From positions 7,800,501 to 7,864,500 of the forward strand of contig CM069607.1 in the NCBI GenBank assembly GCA_035771175.1: DNA of 64,000 nucleotides, in the 5' to 3' direction. The notes under the pieces are model-generated. The model was not told where the DNA came from. It worked only from the letters and a program-made list of their open reading frames with translations, and did no database searches. Of this stretch, positions 35,373 through 63,249 are shown piece by piece; position 1 is the stretch's first letter, and every line of letters begins with the position of its first letter. A program made the position numbers and the translations under genes. The stretch is from Paratinospora sagittata. Its lineage: Eukaryota > Streptophyta > Magnoliopsida > Ranunculales > Menispermaceae.

Positions 35373-36172
35373 TATAGTAGGTTTTGGACCGTGGATGGTG
35401 GCCGTCAGGCGAATGGAAAATTGAATGAGGGGCAAATTGGACATTTCACATGGCGTAACCAACAAACAATTTTTAACCGAAAAAATAACCAGTTTTAAGT
35501 TTTACATCAGAATTCACAAGGCGATTTCTAGGATGGTGATTGGAAGTGATTTTGAATTCACAAGGCGATTTCTAGGATGGTGATTGGAAGTGATTTTAAT
35601 GACGTGGATGAACCAGTATTGTCGGTTTCGAATCCTCAGGATACAAGTAAGACGAATTATTCTCGTCAACTTCATCTGCAGCAAATGGGTGCGGGGCTTC
35701 TTAAGTCAGTGAAGACGGGTACACCAGAGCATGCTTCCTTAACAGAGACATCTCAGGCTTCTCACCATCTCTCTCTCTTCAAAATCTGCAGCGTGTTCAC
35801 ACAAGGAAGCAAAAGCAGGTGGATAATAGTTCAGTGGACACCTCTATGATTTCAACGACTGGATCGAGAGCTCTGGCGGAGTTTGGTGGTTTCACGGCGT
35901 TATTGCAGAAGTTTTTGAACGTTGGTGAATCTAGTGCACCCCAGATTTAGAAACGTCCAGGCTCTTCAAAGGCTTTGACGGAGGTGCTTTTGCTGGAACC
36001 GGCTCCTCCGAATCTAGGTATTGTGAATGGAGATGGCCATCGGAGCAGATCTCGGGAAGCTAGAAATGGTATCGACTGTGGTAGTGATGCTGCTACTAGT
36101 AGAGAAGCTCGCAGTCGGAGTCCGAGACGTGTGGTGGGAGAGAATACCGCTCGATGGGCATCTCAGTCTTGA
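35373..36172 (+). pseudogene. LINE ORF1, 3' part
   Basis: Continues ORF1 across the copia insertion. The FGPWMVA motif usual after the zinc knuckle comes first, followed by a low-complexity basic C-terminus (SRSREARN, SREARSRSPRR) ending WASQS and TGA at about 36172. A direct duplication of about 45 bp (AATTCACAAGGCGATTTC) lies at about 35510-35600. Frameshifts are present. Confidence 0.65.
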
Positions 36173-39100
36173 AGTTAATTACTTGGAATTGTAGGGGTAT
36201 TTCGAACCCAAATTTCCAGAGACATTTTAAAGAATTAATCCGATTTCATAAACGAGATATTTTATGTTTATGGGAGACTATATTCTTCTCCCCCTCTTAA
36301 CTTCCTTAGCAAATGGAAGGATTATAAGAACTATTCAGTTCCTGTTATTGGTCGAAGCGGTGGTCTCTTGCTGTTTCGGAGAGAGGATAACAAGAAGCTG
36401 CAAATTTTATCCGATGTTCATCAAATGATTTCTATGATGGTGTCTTAGTTACATCAACCGGATTGGTTCATGACGGTTTTGTATGCCAATGTCAACATTC
36501 TTACCAGAGAAGGTCAATAGGATGATTTGCTTACCTTTACTAATGACAATCAATTACCTTGATTAGTGATGGGTGATTTTAACGACGTTTGTGGTCAAGC
36601 TGAGAAGTTTGTGTGTGGGGTGTGGGTGGGGGGCGGCGGCGGGGGTTGTCTCTAACTCTAGATGTAGCAAGTTTAATTCTATGATTAATGGATGTCTTCT
36701 TATGGATCTAGATATGTTTGGGCCTATTTACACTTGGACAAATAGGAGGGGAGGTGTTGGGCTGATCATAAAGAGACTGGATAGAGCCATGTGTACAGAT
36801 AATGGCAATTGTTGTTCCCTACAGCGGAACTCCATCTTCCTAGAACATATTCTGATCATTGTCCTATCTTGGTGGATACGGATAATTTTCATTATGTTCT
36901 CTCCAGTATTGAACCATTTCGCTTTGAAGCGGCTTGGTTACGCCACGAGCAATTTAATCAGATCTTGGAATCGCCTTGGCATCCTAGATCTTCCTCTTTC
37001 ATGGATGCACTTCAGTATTTCACTTCTCAAGTTAAGCTTTGGAATAAGGAAGTCTTTGGAAATATTCTGAGACATAAGAGATTATTATCTGCTCGTTTGT
37101 TAGGCATTCAAAAATATTTATGTTCTAGACAATCCCTATTCTTAGCTAATTTGGAGGATGAACTTCTTCAGCTCCTAATGGTATTTTTACCTTTGAGGAT
37201 TTGGACATTCTTTCAGCCCCTTTACATTATTCTGAGAATTTTCATGCTTTGCAGTCCATGAAGCCTTTGAAAGCTCCAGGTCCATATCGTTTTCCAACTA
37301 TTTTTTGTCAAAGAAATTGGGATTTGGTGGGCGTCAGTGTTGGAGATATGATTCATTCTGCTTGGAGGGAGTGTTCTTTACCTCAAGGTATTAATAGAAC
37401 ATATATTACTCTTATCCCTAAAGTTGGTCATCCTACTGACATAACTCAAATGGGGCCTATAAGTTTGTGTAATGTCAGTTATAAGATTCTGACAAAAAAT
37501 ATTGTTGCTCGGATTCATCCATTGCTTGGTAAGCTTGTTGGTTCTCATCAAAGTAGTTTCATTTTTGGGCATAACACTATTGATAATATTCTAGTTGCTC
37601 AAGAGGTGATGCATACTATGAAACGAAAGAAGGGCTCTGGTGGTTTCATGGCTATTAAAAATTGATTTTGAAAAGGCTTATGACAGAATAAGTTGGGATT
37701 TTCTTCAAAGCACCTTGGAATACTTCCATTTTCCAACTCATCTTATTAACCTCATCATGCAATGTGTCACTATAGTGGAGTTTGCAGTTCTTTGGAATGG
37801 TGAGCCTACCCAATTTTTCACGGCTGGTCTGGATCTTCGACAGGGTGACCTTTTATCTCCTTATCTCTTTGTTTTGTGTATGGAACGTCTTTCTCACATG
37901 ATTTTGGGGGATATTGATTCTAAGGTTTGGAAGGCCATCACTCTTTCAAGAGGTGGAACCCCTCTTTCTCATATTTTCTTTGCTGATGATCTCTTATTTT
38001 TTTGTGAAAGCTTTTTGTGGCCAAATAAGAGTGATTATGGATGTATTGAATGCTTTTTGTGCTCTTTCTAGGGAAAAAATAAATCTGCATAAATCAAGGA
38101 TTTTTGTTTCCCCTAATATTTGTAGAAGTGTGGCGCGAAGAATTAGTGAGGCAGGATCTATTAGGTTAACCAATGATCTGGGAAGATATTTGGGAATTCC
38201 TTTGCTACACTCTATACCTAGCGGAGCTACTTTTCAATATCTCTTAGATAAAATCCAGAGCTTATTAGTGGGTTGGAAAGCTAAACATTTGAATATGGCT
38301 GGTAGAGCTACTTTGATTAAATCAGTTACTACTGCTATACCAGTGTATACTATGCAAAGTGTTTGGCTCCCTCAATCAGTTTGCCACAAGATTGATCAAC
38401 TTAAGTAGAAACTTCATTTGGAATGATTTTCCTTCGGAGAGGAAAGTTCATCTTATTAATTGGGAACAAGTTTGTATGCCTAAGGATAAAGGTGGCCTTG
38501 GAATTCGAACAATGCGAACTTCTAATACTGCTCTCCTTGACAAGCTAGGGTGGGAACTTCTAAAGGATGGTTTGAAATTATGGTTTATTATTATGAAGGA
38601 CAAATATGTTTGTGTTCAGAATATTCTTCAATATGGGGTCTCATCAGTTGCTTCTACCACTTGGAAGGGTATTCAGCGTGGTATAAAATTTCTTAAATTT
38701 GGTCTTGTTTGGCGAGTGGGAAATGGTTCTTTGGTGCGTTTCTGGACAGATAAATGGGTAGGCAATTCTCCTTTTTGTGAATTTATAACCGAACCCCTTT
38801 TGCATTCTGCGCTTTTTTTTTAGTAAGAGATTTGATTGATGATAATGGGAATTGGTTGTCTGATTTGTTTAATATGAATCTGCCTCCTAATATTCTAGAA
38901 GTCATCAAAGGAGTCCCTATCTCTTGTAGCACTCTTGAGGATAGCCTTTATATGGGCTTCTTCTTCAAATGGTGATTTTTCAGTCAAATCTGCCTACGGA
39001 CTGCTTTCTGATGTTAACGTTCCCAGCTCTAGGGGAAAATGGTCATGGATTTGAAGGTTGAATTGTCCTCAGAAATTTAAACTTTTTTTGTGGTTGGTTA

Positions 39101-40028
39101 TTCATAACAGGCTGCTCACTAATCATATGAGATTCACAGAAGCATGGTAACTGATCCAGTTTGTACTCGCTATTTTAATTGTCCTGAAACTATCACTCAC
39201 ATTCTGAGGGAGTGCAAAGTTGCAGCTGAGTTTTTGGAAGGCGACAGTCCCTCCACATTTACTCCATACGTTCATCGATATGAATCTTTCTGACTGGGTT
39301 TTTAGCCATGCATCTTTCCCGCCAGGTCATGGTATCTCTAAGGAATGGAATTTATTTTTCTTGGCTGCACTTTGGTGCCTCTGGACAACAAGAAACAAGG
39401 AGATATTTGAAGGAGTTTCTCATTCTCTTCGGGCTATTCAACGAAAAGTTAGGAATCTTACTTCTAGTTTGATTTCAGGTTTTATTCTTGATGAAGTTGA
39501 GATTCGAGTACGGGGGCCTAGGTTAGTGGCTTGGCTTCCGCTTCCTCTGGATTGGCTGAAACTAAATACTGATGGGGTTACTAAGGGTAATCCTGGGAAA
39601 GCTAGTATTGGAGGCCTTCTTCGAGATAGTTCAGATCGATGGATTAAGGGTTTCTGCGGTTCGATTGGTATCTCAAATAGTATGGTGGCTGAACTTTGGG
39701 CAATCAGGGAAGATGTAAAGTTGGCTGGGACCTCTGATTGAGAGGTTAATTGTGGAATCAGATTCTCAAACAACAATACATCTTCTTGAAGGGTCTTTAC
39801 CTATTCATCACCCTTTAGCTTCACTTCTTCATGACTGTCACACCCTGCGGCAACGATCTTGGCATTGCAAACTTTCTCATTCACTCGGAGGGGAACCATT
39901 GTGTAGATTATTTGGCTAATGTGGGGTTCTAGTCTAGCAACTAATTTAGTTTGGTTTGCTACACCTCATCCTGAAATATGTAAGTTGTTACTAGTTGATG
40001 TTTCTGGTGTGTCCTCTACGAGATCTTA
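36163..40028 (+). pseudogene. LINE (L1-type) ORF2: endonuclease, RT, RNase H
   Basis: The likely start, MGISVLKLITWNCRGI, overlaps the end of ORF1 and is the APE-type endonuclease N-terminus. An interior block (GDFNDV near 36570-36590, then a G-rich corrupted stretch at 36610-36645, then FSDHCPIL-like sequence) belongs to the same domain. RT covers about 37260-38010 with LIPKVGHPTDITQMGPISLC, IDFEKAYDRISWDF, LRQGDLLSPYLF and the catalytic FFADDLLFF. After a zf-RVT-like segment (39060-39130), an RNase H-like domain follows (WLKLNTDGVTKGNPGKASIG, 39550-39615). The frame ends STRS and TAG at about 40028. At least six frameshifts make it inactive. The 3' end borders the RBX1 promoter array. Confidence 0.88.
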
Positions 40029-42124
40029 GTGGTCTAGTTTATTTTTCTGGATAAAAAAAAAGAATTGATAAAAAAAATTATATTTCAATTTAAAAATATT
40101 TTTTTAAAATGCTTTGTTTTTGAAAGGTTTTAAAATACTTTACTAAATATTTCTTATTATAATTTATTAATTGAGTAATTGTGAGTTTTGCTTGCAAAAA
40201 AAATAAAAATAAATAAAAATTATGAGCTTATCTGCATATTTTACAAAGATGCTACATGCGAATGTCACGTAACTAAGGTCTAAAAGACTTTTTATATATT
40301 TTTATGCTAAGGTCTAAAAGACTTGTTTTGCCCAATTCCACGTATAATAAAAATTAAAAAAATTAAAAATAAAGAATAGCAGCGTGACTTTCTCCCACTC
40401 ATCTGAAGACAAAAGCTTTGCGGAAACACGACTTGTTTCTTTCTGCCGCCCAAGGAAATCGTAAAAACAGTCTCTCTCTCTCGCTCTGTTGAAGCTTGTT
40501 TGTTGATGTAAGAATTGAGACAGGCCATGGCTGGCCTGAATTTACGAGACCTTAGTGGTATAGTTTATTTTTCTGGATAAAAAAAAAAAGAATTGATAAC
40601 AAAAAATTATATTTCAATTTAAAAATATTTTTTAAAAATACTTTGTTTTTGAAAGGATTTAGAAATACTTTACTAAATATTTTTTATTATTAAATAATTT
40701 ATTAATTGAGTAATTGTGAGTTTTGCTTGCAAAATAAAAATAAAAACTGTGAGCTTATCCGCTTATTTTACAAAGATGCTACATGCGACTGTCACATAAC
40801 TAAGGTCTAAAAGACTTTTTATATATTTTTATGTTAAGGTCTAAAAGACTTGTTTTGCCCAACCCACATATAAGAAGAATTAAAAAAAATAAAAATAAAG
40901 AATAGCGACGTGACTTTCTCCTGCTCATATGAAGACAAAAGCTTTGTGGAAATTTGACTCGTTTCTTTTTGCCGCCCAAGGAAATTGTAAAAACAGTCTC
41001 TTTCTCGCTCTGTTGAAGCTCGTTTGTTGACGTAAGAACTAAGAACTGAGACAGGCCATGGCTGGCCTGAATTTACGAGACCTTAGTAGTCTAGTTTAAT
41101 TTTCTAGATAAAAAAAATAGAATTGATAAAAAAAATTATATCTCAATTTAAAATATTTTTTAAAAATACTTTGTTTTTGAAAGGTTTTAAAAATACTTTA
41201 CTAAATATTTTTTATTATTAAATAATTTATTAATTGAGTAATTGTGAGTTTTGCTTGCAAATAAAATAAAAATAATAAAAATTATGAGCTTATCCGCTTA
41301 TTTTACAAAGATGCTACATGCGAATGTCACATAACTAAGGTCTAAAAGACTTTTTATATATTTTTATGCTAAGGTCTAAAAGACTTGTTTTGCCCAATTT
41401 CACATATAATAAGAATTAAAAAAAATAAAAATAAAGAATAGTGATGTGACTTTCTCCCGCTCATATGAAGACAAAAGCTTTGTGCAAACGCGACTCGTTT
41501 TTTTCTGCCGCCAAGAAAATCATAAAAACAGTCTCTTTCGCTCTGTTAAAGCTCGTTTGTTAACATGAGAACTGAGAACTGAGACGGGCCATCGCTGGCT
41601 TGACTTTACGAGACCTTAGTGGTCTATTTTATTTTTCTGGATAAAAAAACAAAATTGATAAAAAAAATTATATTTCAATTTAAAAATATTTTTTAAAAAT
41701 ACTTTGTTTTTGAAAGGTTTTAAAAATTCTTTACTAAATATTTTTTATTATTAAATAATTTATTAATTGAGTAATTATGAGTTTTGCTTGCAAAAAAAAA
41801 TAAAAAAATAAAAATTATGAGTTTATCCGCTTATTTTACAAAGATTGTTTATGTAAATGTTACGTAATTAAAGTCTAAAAGACTTTTTAGGTCTCAAAGA
41901 CTTATTATATCCAATTTTATATATGATAAAAAATATTGGCATGACTTTCTTAAAAATAAAGAATAGGGGCGTGACTTTTCTCCCGCTCGTCTGACGATAA
42001 AAGTTTTGTGGAAACGTTACTCGTTTCTTTCTGCCGGAAATCGTTAAAACAGTGTTTCTCTCGCTCAATTTAAAACAGTCTCTCTCTATTGAAGCTACGT
42101 GATAACTGACAACTGAGACGGGCC

Positions 42125-42141
<17 letters not shown>
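40018..42141 (+). repeat. Four tandem units of about 530 bp spanning LINE end to RBX1 start
   Basis: Units are 40018-40543, 40544-41074, 41075-41607 and 41608-42141. Each begins with ACGAGAYCTTAGTGGTCTAG, the last codons and tail of LINE ORF2. Each continues through AT-rich DNA, GGTCTAAAAGACTT repeats and a CTCTCTCGCTCTGTTGAAGC leader, and ends at RBX1 codons 1-6 (ATGGCTGGCCTGAATTT). The first three units end at that point and join the next LINE-end copy; only the fourth continues into RBX1. The array must therefore have formed after the LINE inserted next to RBX1. Confidence 0.9.
40527..40580 (+). other. Decoy start: 17-codon mini-ORF in promoter unit 1
   Basis: ATG in the same context as the RBX1 start (GGCCATGGCTGG) opens a frame MAGLNLRDLSGIVYFSG that stops in LINE-derived sequence. 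Transcripts starting in unit 1 would carry it as an upstream ORF. Unit 2 has a 13-codon equivalent at 41058-41099. In unit 3 the ATG is mutated to ATC (41591-41593). Confidence 0.6.
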
Positions 42142-57354
<15,213 letters not shown>

Positions 57355-58105
57355 AACTCTGGTGATGCAAAGGAGAAATCTGGCAAGAGCCCTTTTTTCT
57401 GCTGTTTATCCTTGTGAATGATTTCTGAATATTAGAGCCTCATTACATTTCATATGCTTGAATTTCTTTAGGAAGCACATATTGTAGGTTTTATAAATCA
57501 GAGAAAGAAAAAAAAGAATGACATTGATATTGAAACTTAAAAGAAGCTTATTTTCATTGAAACAGATGCTTTGTTTTAGGTAGCAATCAAATTTTTGTCT
57601 TGGAACAAGGGAATTGTGCACGAGAAGGTTTAAATAGATGAGATTTGTAATTGGCATCTCTGTGCTAATTGCTTGGTAGAAAATTAGAAGGTTAGAGGCC
57701 ATCCATGTGGATCATAAGATGCTATCAGGTTGATAGCTCCTAAATGTAATGAATGGGACTATTTGGATGGACTGTCGAGACACAAGATTGTTTTCCTCCC
57801 TTTCCTCCTGGTGGCGCCTTGGTATCAGGGGATTCGAAGAATATTCTAACATTTAAATTAAAGTAGTGCTACATTGACATTTTTAGCTGATATTGGTATA
57901 ACGTCTCCTTGAAAGGACTAAGTTGCTCTGAATCATGCGCATGTACATGATTCAATGCAATTTGATGGTGCATTGATATAAGTTTTTCTATCAATATCAT
58001 TTAGAAATGTCATTTTAGCATTTTCCTTCGTATAAAGAGACTTGGGTGTTTATCTTATCTTGAGATATCATACTTGGGTTTGGTGATTTATCATTTTCCG
58101 TAACA
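57355..58105 (+). other. RBX1 3' flank, probable 3'UTR
   Basis: Follows the RBX1 stop. No second gene is seen. A polyadenylation site cannot be assigned by eye, although AATGAATGG and AATTAAAG-like words occur. Confidence 0.4.
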
Positions 58106-61100
58106 CCATTCCTTCATTTGTGTATAATGAGCGGTAGATGACTTTATACTGTATGATCTATCTGCGATGGTCAAATAGCCAAATAGTATATCTTTAACTT
58201 TTTAGGTCATACGGACAACCTGCCTTTTGGGCTTTATATTAAAAGGAAACAGTAATTGTGTTCTAGTCAGGTACATTTGTGGTGATACATAACATCTTGT
58301 TGATGAAGATGCCGATTGATCTTGTTGTAAACTGAAAACCCATGTAGTTTAATGAATTGGCTTTTCATCCATACATTATATTATTTATGTTTTCATATTA
58401 AAAAGCCTAGAAACAGAAGGGTAATTTACCGGTCATATGCCATACCACTTGCATGCCTGCTGCAACTATACAGTTTAACATTTTTGAGTCGAACCTTTAA
58501 TAAAAAAAAATAAAAAGAGAAAAAGAAAAAGAAAGAAAAGAAAACCAGTTCAAGAACTTAGAAACAATTTTGAATGGATCTGCAATAGGAATCGAAATAA
58601 TTAAACTAGGAAAAAATGATTCCCTTCAATTTAGATTGATTGTTTTCAAAGTTGTGGAACAATATGGTCGATGTGTTTAATTCATCAAATAATATTTGTG
58701 CTTGAAAAATATATTTTTAAGTTCTATAATGCTTCATAATTTAATTCAAACTTGATAATAAATAAACGTATCAGTTGCTGGTTTGGGCTTTGCCAACGAA
58801 ATAAAAAAACGAAAAAATTATCGGTTGCTTAAAATTTTAAAGGTTTAATATCTAGTCCGTCAACCACAAAACAAAAAAATGTTAAAAGTTCGTCGCCTGA
58901 GAGACTCAAACTCCATTCCTCCATTTGTGTATAATGAGCGGTAGATAACTTTATGTTGTATGATCTATCTGCGAGGGTCAAATAGCCAAATAGTGTATCT
59001 TTTACTTTTTAGGTCATACGGACAACCTGCCTTTTGGGCTTTATATTAAAAGGAAACAGTAATTGTGTTCTAGTCAGGTTCATTTGTAGTGATACATAAC
59101 ATCTTGTTGATGAAGATGCCGATTGATCTTGTTGTAAACTAAAAAGCCATATAGTTTAATGAATTGGCTTTTCATCCATACATTATATTATTTATGTTTT
59201 TATATTAAAAAGCTTAGAAACAGAAGGGTAATTTACCTGTCATATGCCAGACCACTTGCATGCCTGCTCAAACTATACGGTTTAACATTTTTGAGTCGAA
59301 CCTTCAATAAAAAAAATAAAAAAAAAAGAAAAAGAAAAAGAAAGATAAGGAAACCAGTTCAAGAACTTAGAAACAATTTTGAACTGATGTGCAAATAGGA
59401 ATCGAAATAATTAAACTAGGAAAAAATGATTCCCTTCATTTTAGATTGATTGTTTTGAAAGTTGTGGAACGATATGGTCGATGTGTTTAATTCATCAAAT
59501 AATATTTGTGCTTGAAAAATATATTTTTAAGTTCTATAATGCTTCATAATTTAATTCAAACTCGATAAAAATTAAACGTATCAGTTGCTGGTTTGGGCTT
59601 TGCCAACGAAATAAAAAACTAAAAATTTATCTGTTGCTTAAAATTTTAAAGGTTTGATATCTAGTCTGTCAACCACAAAACAAAAAAATGTTAAAAGTTG
59701 GTCGCCTGAGAGATTCGAACTCCATTCCTTCATTTGTGTATAATGAGCGGTAGATGACTTTATACTGTATGATCTATCTGCGAGGGTCAAATAGCCAAAT
59801 AGTGTATCTTTTACTTTTTAGGTCATTCGAACTACCTGCCTTTTGGGCTTTATATTAAAAGGAAACAGTAATTGTGTTCTAGTCAGGTACATTTTCGTTG
59901 ACACATAACATCTTGTTGATGAAGATGCCGATTGATCTTGTTGTAAACTGAAAACCCATGTAGTTTAATGAATTGGCTTTTCATCCATACATTATATTAT
60001 TTATGTTTTTATATTAAAAAGCTTAGAAACAGAAGGGTAATTTACCTGTCATATGCCAGACCACTTGCATGCCTGCTGCAACTATATGGTTTAACGTTTT
60101 TGAGTCGAACCATTAATAAAAAAAATATAAAAAAAAAAGAAAAAGAAAGAAAAGAATACCAGTTCAAGAACTTAGAAACAATTTTGAACTGATCTGCAAA
60201 TAGGAATCGAAATAATTAAACTAGGAAAAAATGATTCCCTTCAATTTAGATTGATTGTTTTGAAAGTTGTGGAACAATATGGTCGATGTGTTTAATTCAT
60301 CAAAAAAAATTTGTGCTTGAAAAATATATTTTTAAGTTCTATAATACTTCATAATTTAATTCAAACTCGATAATAAATAAACGTATCAGTTGTTGGCTTG
60401 GGCTTTGCCAACGAAATAAAAAAACTAAAAAATTATCGGTTTCTTAAAATTTCAAAGGTATAATATCTAGTTTGTCAACCCCAAAACAAAAAAATGTTAA
60501 AAGTTCGTCGCCTGAGAGATTCGAACTCCATTCCTCCATTTCTGTATAATGAGCGGTAGATGACTTTATGCTATATGATGTATCTGCGAGGGTCAAATAG
60601 CCAAATAGTGTATCTTTTACTTTTTAGGTCATACGGACAACCTGCCTTTTGGGCTTTATATTAAAAGGAAACAGTAATTGTGTTCTAGTCAGGTACATTT
60701 GTGGTGATACATAACTTCTTATTGATGAAGATGCCCATGTAGTCTAATGAATTGGCTTTTCATCCATACATTATATTATTTATGTTTCTATATTAAAAAG
60801 CTTAGAAACAGAAGGGTAATTTGCCTGTCATATGCCAGACCACTTGCATGCCTCCTGCAACTATACGGTTTAACATTTTTTAGTCGAAACTTTAATAAAA
60901 AAAATAAAAAAAAAGAAAAAGAAAGAAAAGAAAACCAGTTCAAGAACTTAGAAACAATTTTGAACTGATCTGCTAATAGGAATCGAAATAATTAAACTAG
61001 GAAAAAATGATTCCCTTCAATTTAGATTGATTGTTTTGAAAGTTTTGGAACAATATGGTCGATGTGTTTAATTCATCAAATAATATTTGTGCTTGAAAAA

Positions 61101-63249
61101 CATATTTTTAAGTTCTATAATGCTTCATAATTTAATTCAAACTCGATAATAAATAAATGTATCAGTTGCTGGTTTGGGCTTTGCCAACGAAATAAAAAAA
61201 CTAAAAAATTATCAGTTGCTTAAAATTTTAAAGGTTTAATAACTAGTCTGTCAACCACAAAACAAAAAAATGTTAAAAGTTCGTCGCCTGAGAGATTCGA
61301 ACTCCATTCCTTCATTTGTGTATAATGAGGGGTAGATGACTTTATGCTGTATGATCTATCTACGAGGGTCAAATAGCCAAATAATGTATCTTTTACTTTT
61401 TAGGTCATACGGACAACCTGCCTTTTGGGCTTTATATTAAAAGGAAACAATAATTGTGTTCTAGTCAGGTACATTTGTGGTGATACATAACATCTTGTTG
61501 ATAAAGATGCCGATTGATCTTGTTGTAAACCGAAAACCCATGTAGTTTAATGAATTGGCTTTTCATCCATACATTATATTATTTATGTTTTTATATTAAA
61601 AAGCTTAGAAACAGAAGGGTAATTTACCAGTCATATGCCAGACCACTTGCATGCCTCCTGCAACTATACGATTTAACATTTTTGAGTCGAACCTTTAATA
61701 AAAAAAGAAAAAAAAAAGAAAAAGAAAAAGAAAGAAAAGAAAACCAGTTCAAGAACTTAGAAACAATTTTGAACAGATCTGCAAATAGGAATCGAAATAA
61801 TTAAACTAGGAAAAAATGATTCCCTTCAATTTAGATTGATTGTTTTGAAAGTTGTGGAACAATATGGTCGATGTGTTTAATTCATCAAATAATATTTGTG
61901 CTTGAAAAATATATTTTTAAGTTCTATAATGCTTCATAATTTAATTCAAACTCGATAATAAATAAACGTATCAGTTGCAGGTTTGGGCTTTGCCAACGAA
62001 ATAAAAAAACTAAAAAATTATCAGTTGTTTAAAATTTCAAAGGTTTAATATTTAGTCTGTCAAGCACAAAACAAAAAAATGTTAAAAGTTCGACGCCTGA
62101 GAGATTCGAACTCCATTCCTTCATTTGTGTATAATGAGCGGTAGATGACTTTATACTGTATGATCTATCTGCGAGGGTCAAATAGCTAAATAGTGTATCT
62201 TGTACTTTTTAGGTCATCCGGACAACCTGCCTTTTGGGCTTTATATTAAAAGGAAACAGTAATTGTGTTCTAGTCAGGCACATTTGCGTTAACACATAAC
62301 ATCTTGTTGATGAAGATGCCGATTGATCTTGTTGTAAACTGAAAACCCATGTAGTTTAATGAATTGGCTTTTCATCCATCCATTATATTATTTATGTTTT
62401 TATATTAAAAAGCTTAGAAACAGAAGGGTAATTTACCTGTCATATGCCAGACCACTTGCATGCCTGCTGCAACTATGTGGTTTAACATTTTTGAGTTGAA
62501 CCATTAATAAAATAAAATAAAATAAAAAGAAAAAGAAAAAGAAAGAAAAGAATACCAGTTCAAGAACTTAGAAACAATTTTGAACTGATCTGCAAATAGG
62601 AATCGAAATAATTAAACTAGGAAAAAATGATTCCCTTCAATTTAGATTGATTGTTTTGAAAGTTGTGGAACAATATGGTCGATGTGTTTAATTCATCAAA
62701 AAAAATTTGTGCTTGAAAAATATATTTTTAAGTTCTATAATGCTTCATAATTTAATTCAGACTCGGTAATAAATAAACGTATTAGTTGTTGGTTTGGGCT
62801 TTGCCAACGAAATAAAAAAACTAAAAAATTATCGGTTGCTTAAAATTTCAAAGGTATAATATCTAGTCTGTCAACCACAAAACAAAAAAATGTTAAAAGT
62901 TCGTCGCCTGAGAGATTCGAACTCCATTCCTCCATTTGTGTATAATGAGCGGTAGACGACTTTATGCTGTATGATCTATCTACGAGGGTCAAATAGCCAA
63001 ATAATGTATCTTTTACTTTTTAGGTCATACGGACAACCTGCCTTTTGGGCTTTATATTAAAAGGAAACAATAATTGTGTTCTAGTCAGGTACATTTGTGG
63101 TGATACATAACATCTTGTTGATGAAGATGCCCATGTTGTCTAATGAATTGGCTTTTCATTCATACGTTATATTATTTTTGTTTTTATATTAAAAAGCTTA
63201 GAAACAGAAGGGTAATTTACCTGTCATAGGCCAGACCACTTGCATGCCT
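58106..63249. repeat. Tandem array of about 0.8 kb units (six full, one partial)
   Basis: Unit starts (CCATTCCTYCATTTGTGTAT) are at 58106, 58913, 59722, 60528, 61304, 62113 and 62924, giving periods of 807, 809, 806, 776, 809 and 811 bp. Units are highly similar. The short periods come from losing a GCCGATTGATCTTGTTGTAAAC block (in the units starting 60528 and 62924). Each unit has a purine-rich (AAAGAAAAAG)n tract. Five of six unit junctions carry GAGATTCGAACTCC, which on the minus strand is GTTCGAATC, the B-box core of tRNA-derived promoters. The array is cut by an LTR at 63250. Confidence 0.9.

Noticed and set aside
60505..60545. tRNA gene in the satellite unit
   Set aside because: Only the B-box-like core is present; no acceptor stem, anticodon arm or clear A box at the right distance.
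59159..61804. Open frames of 73-84 codons conserved in four satellite units (MNWLFIHTLYYLC...)
   Set aside because: They are conserved only because the satellite units are near-identical. They end in the oligo-purine tract, and two units lack an intact version.
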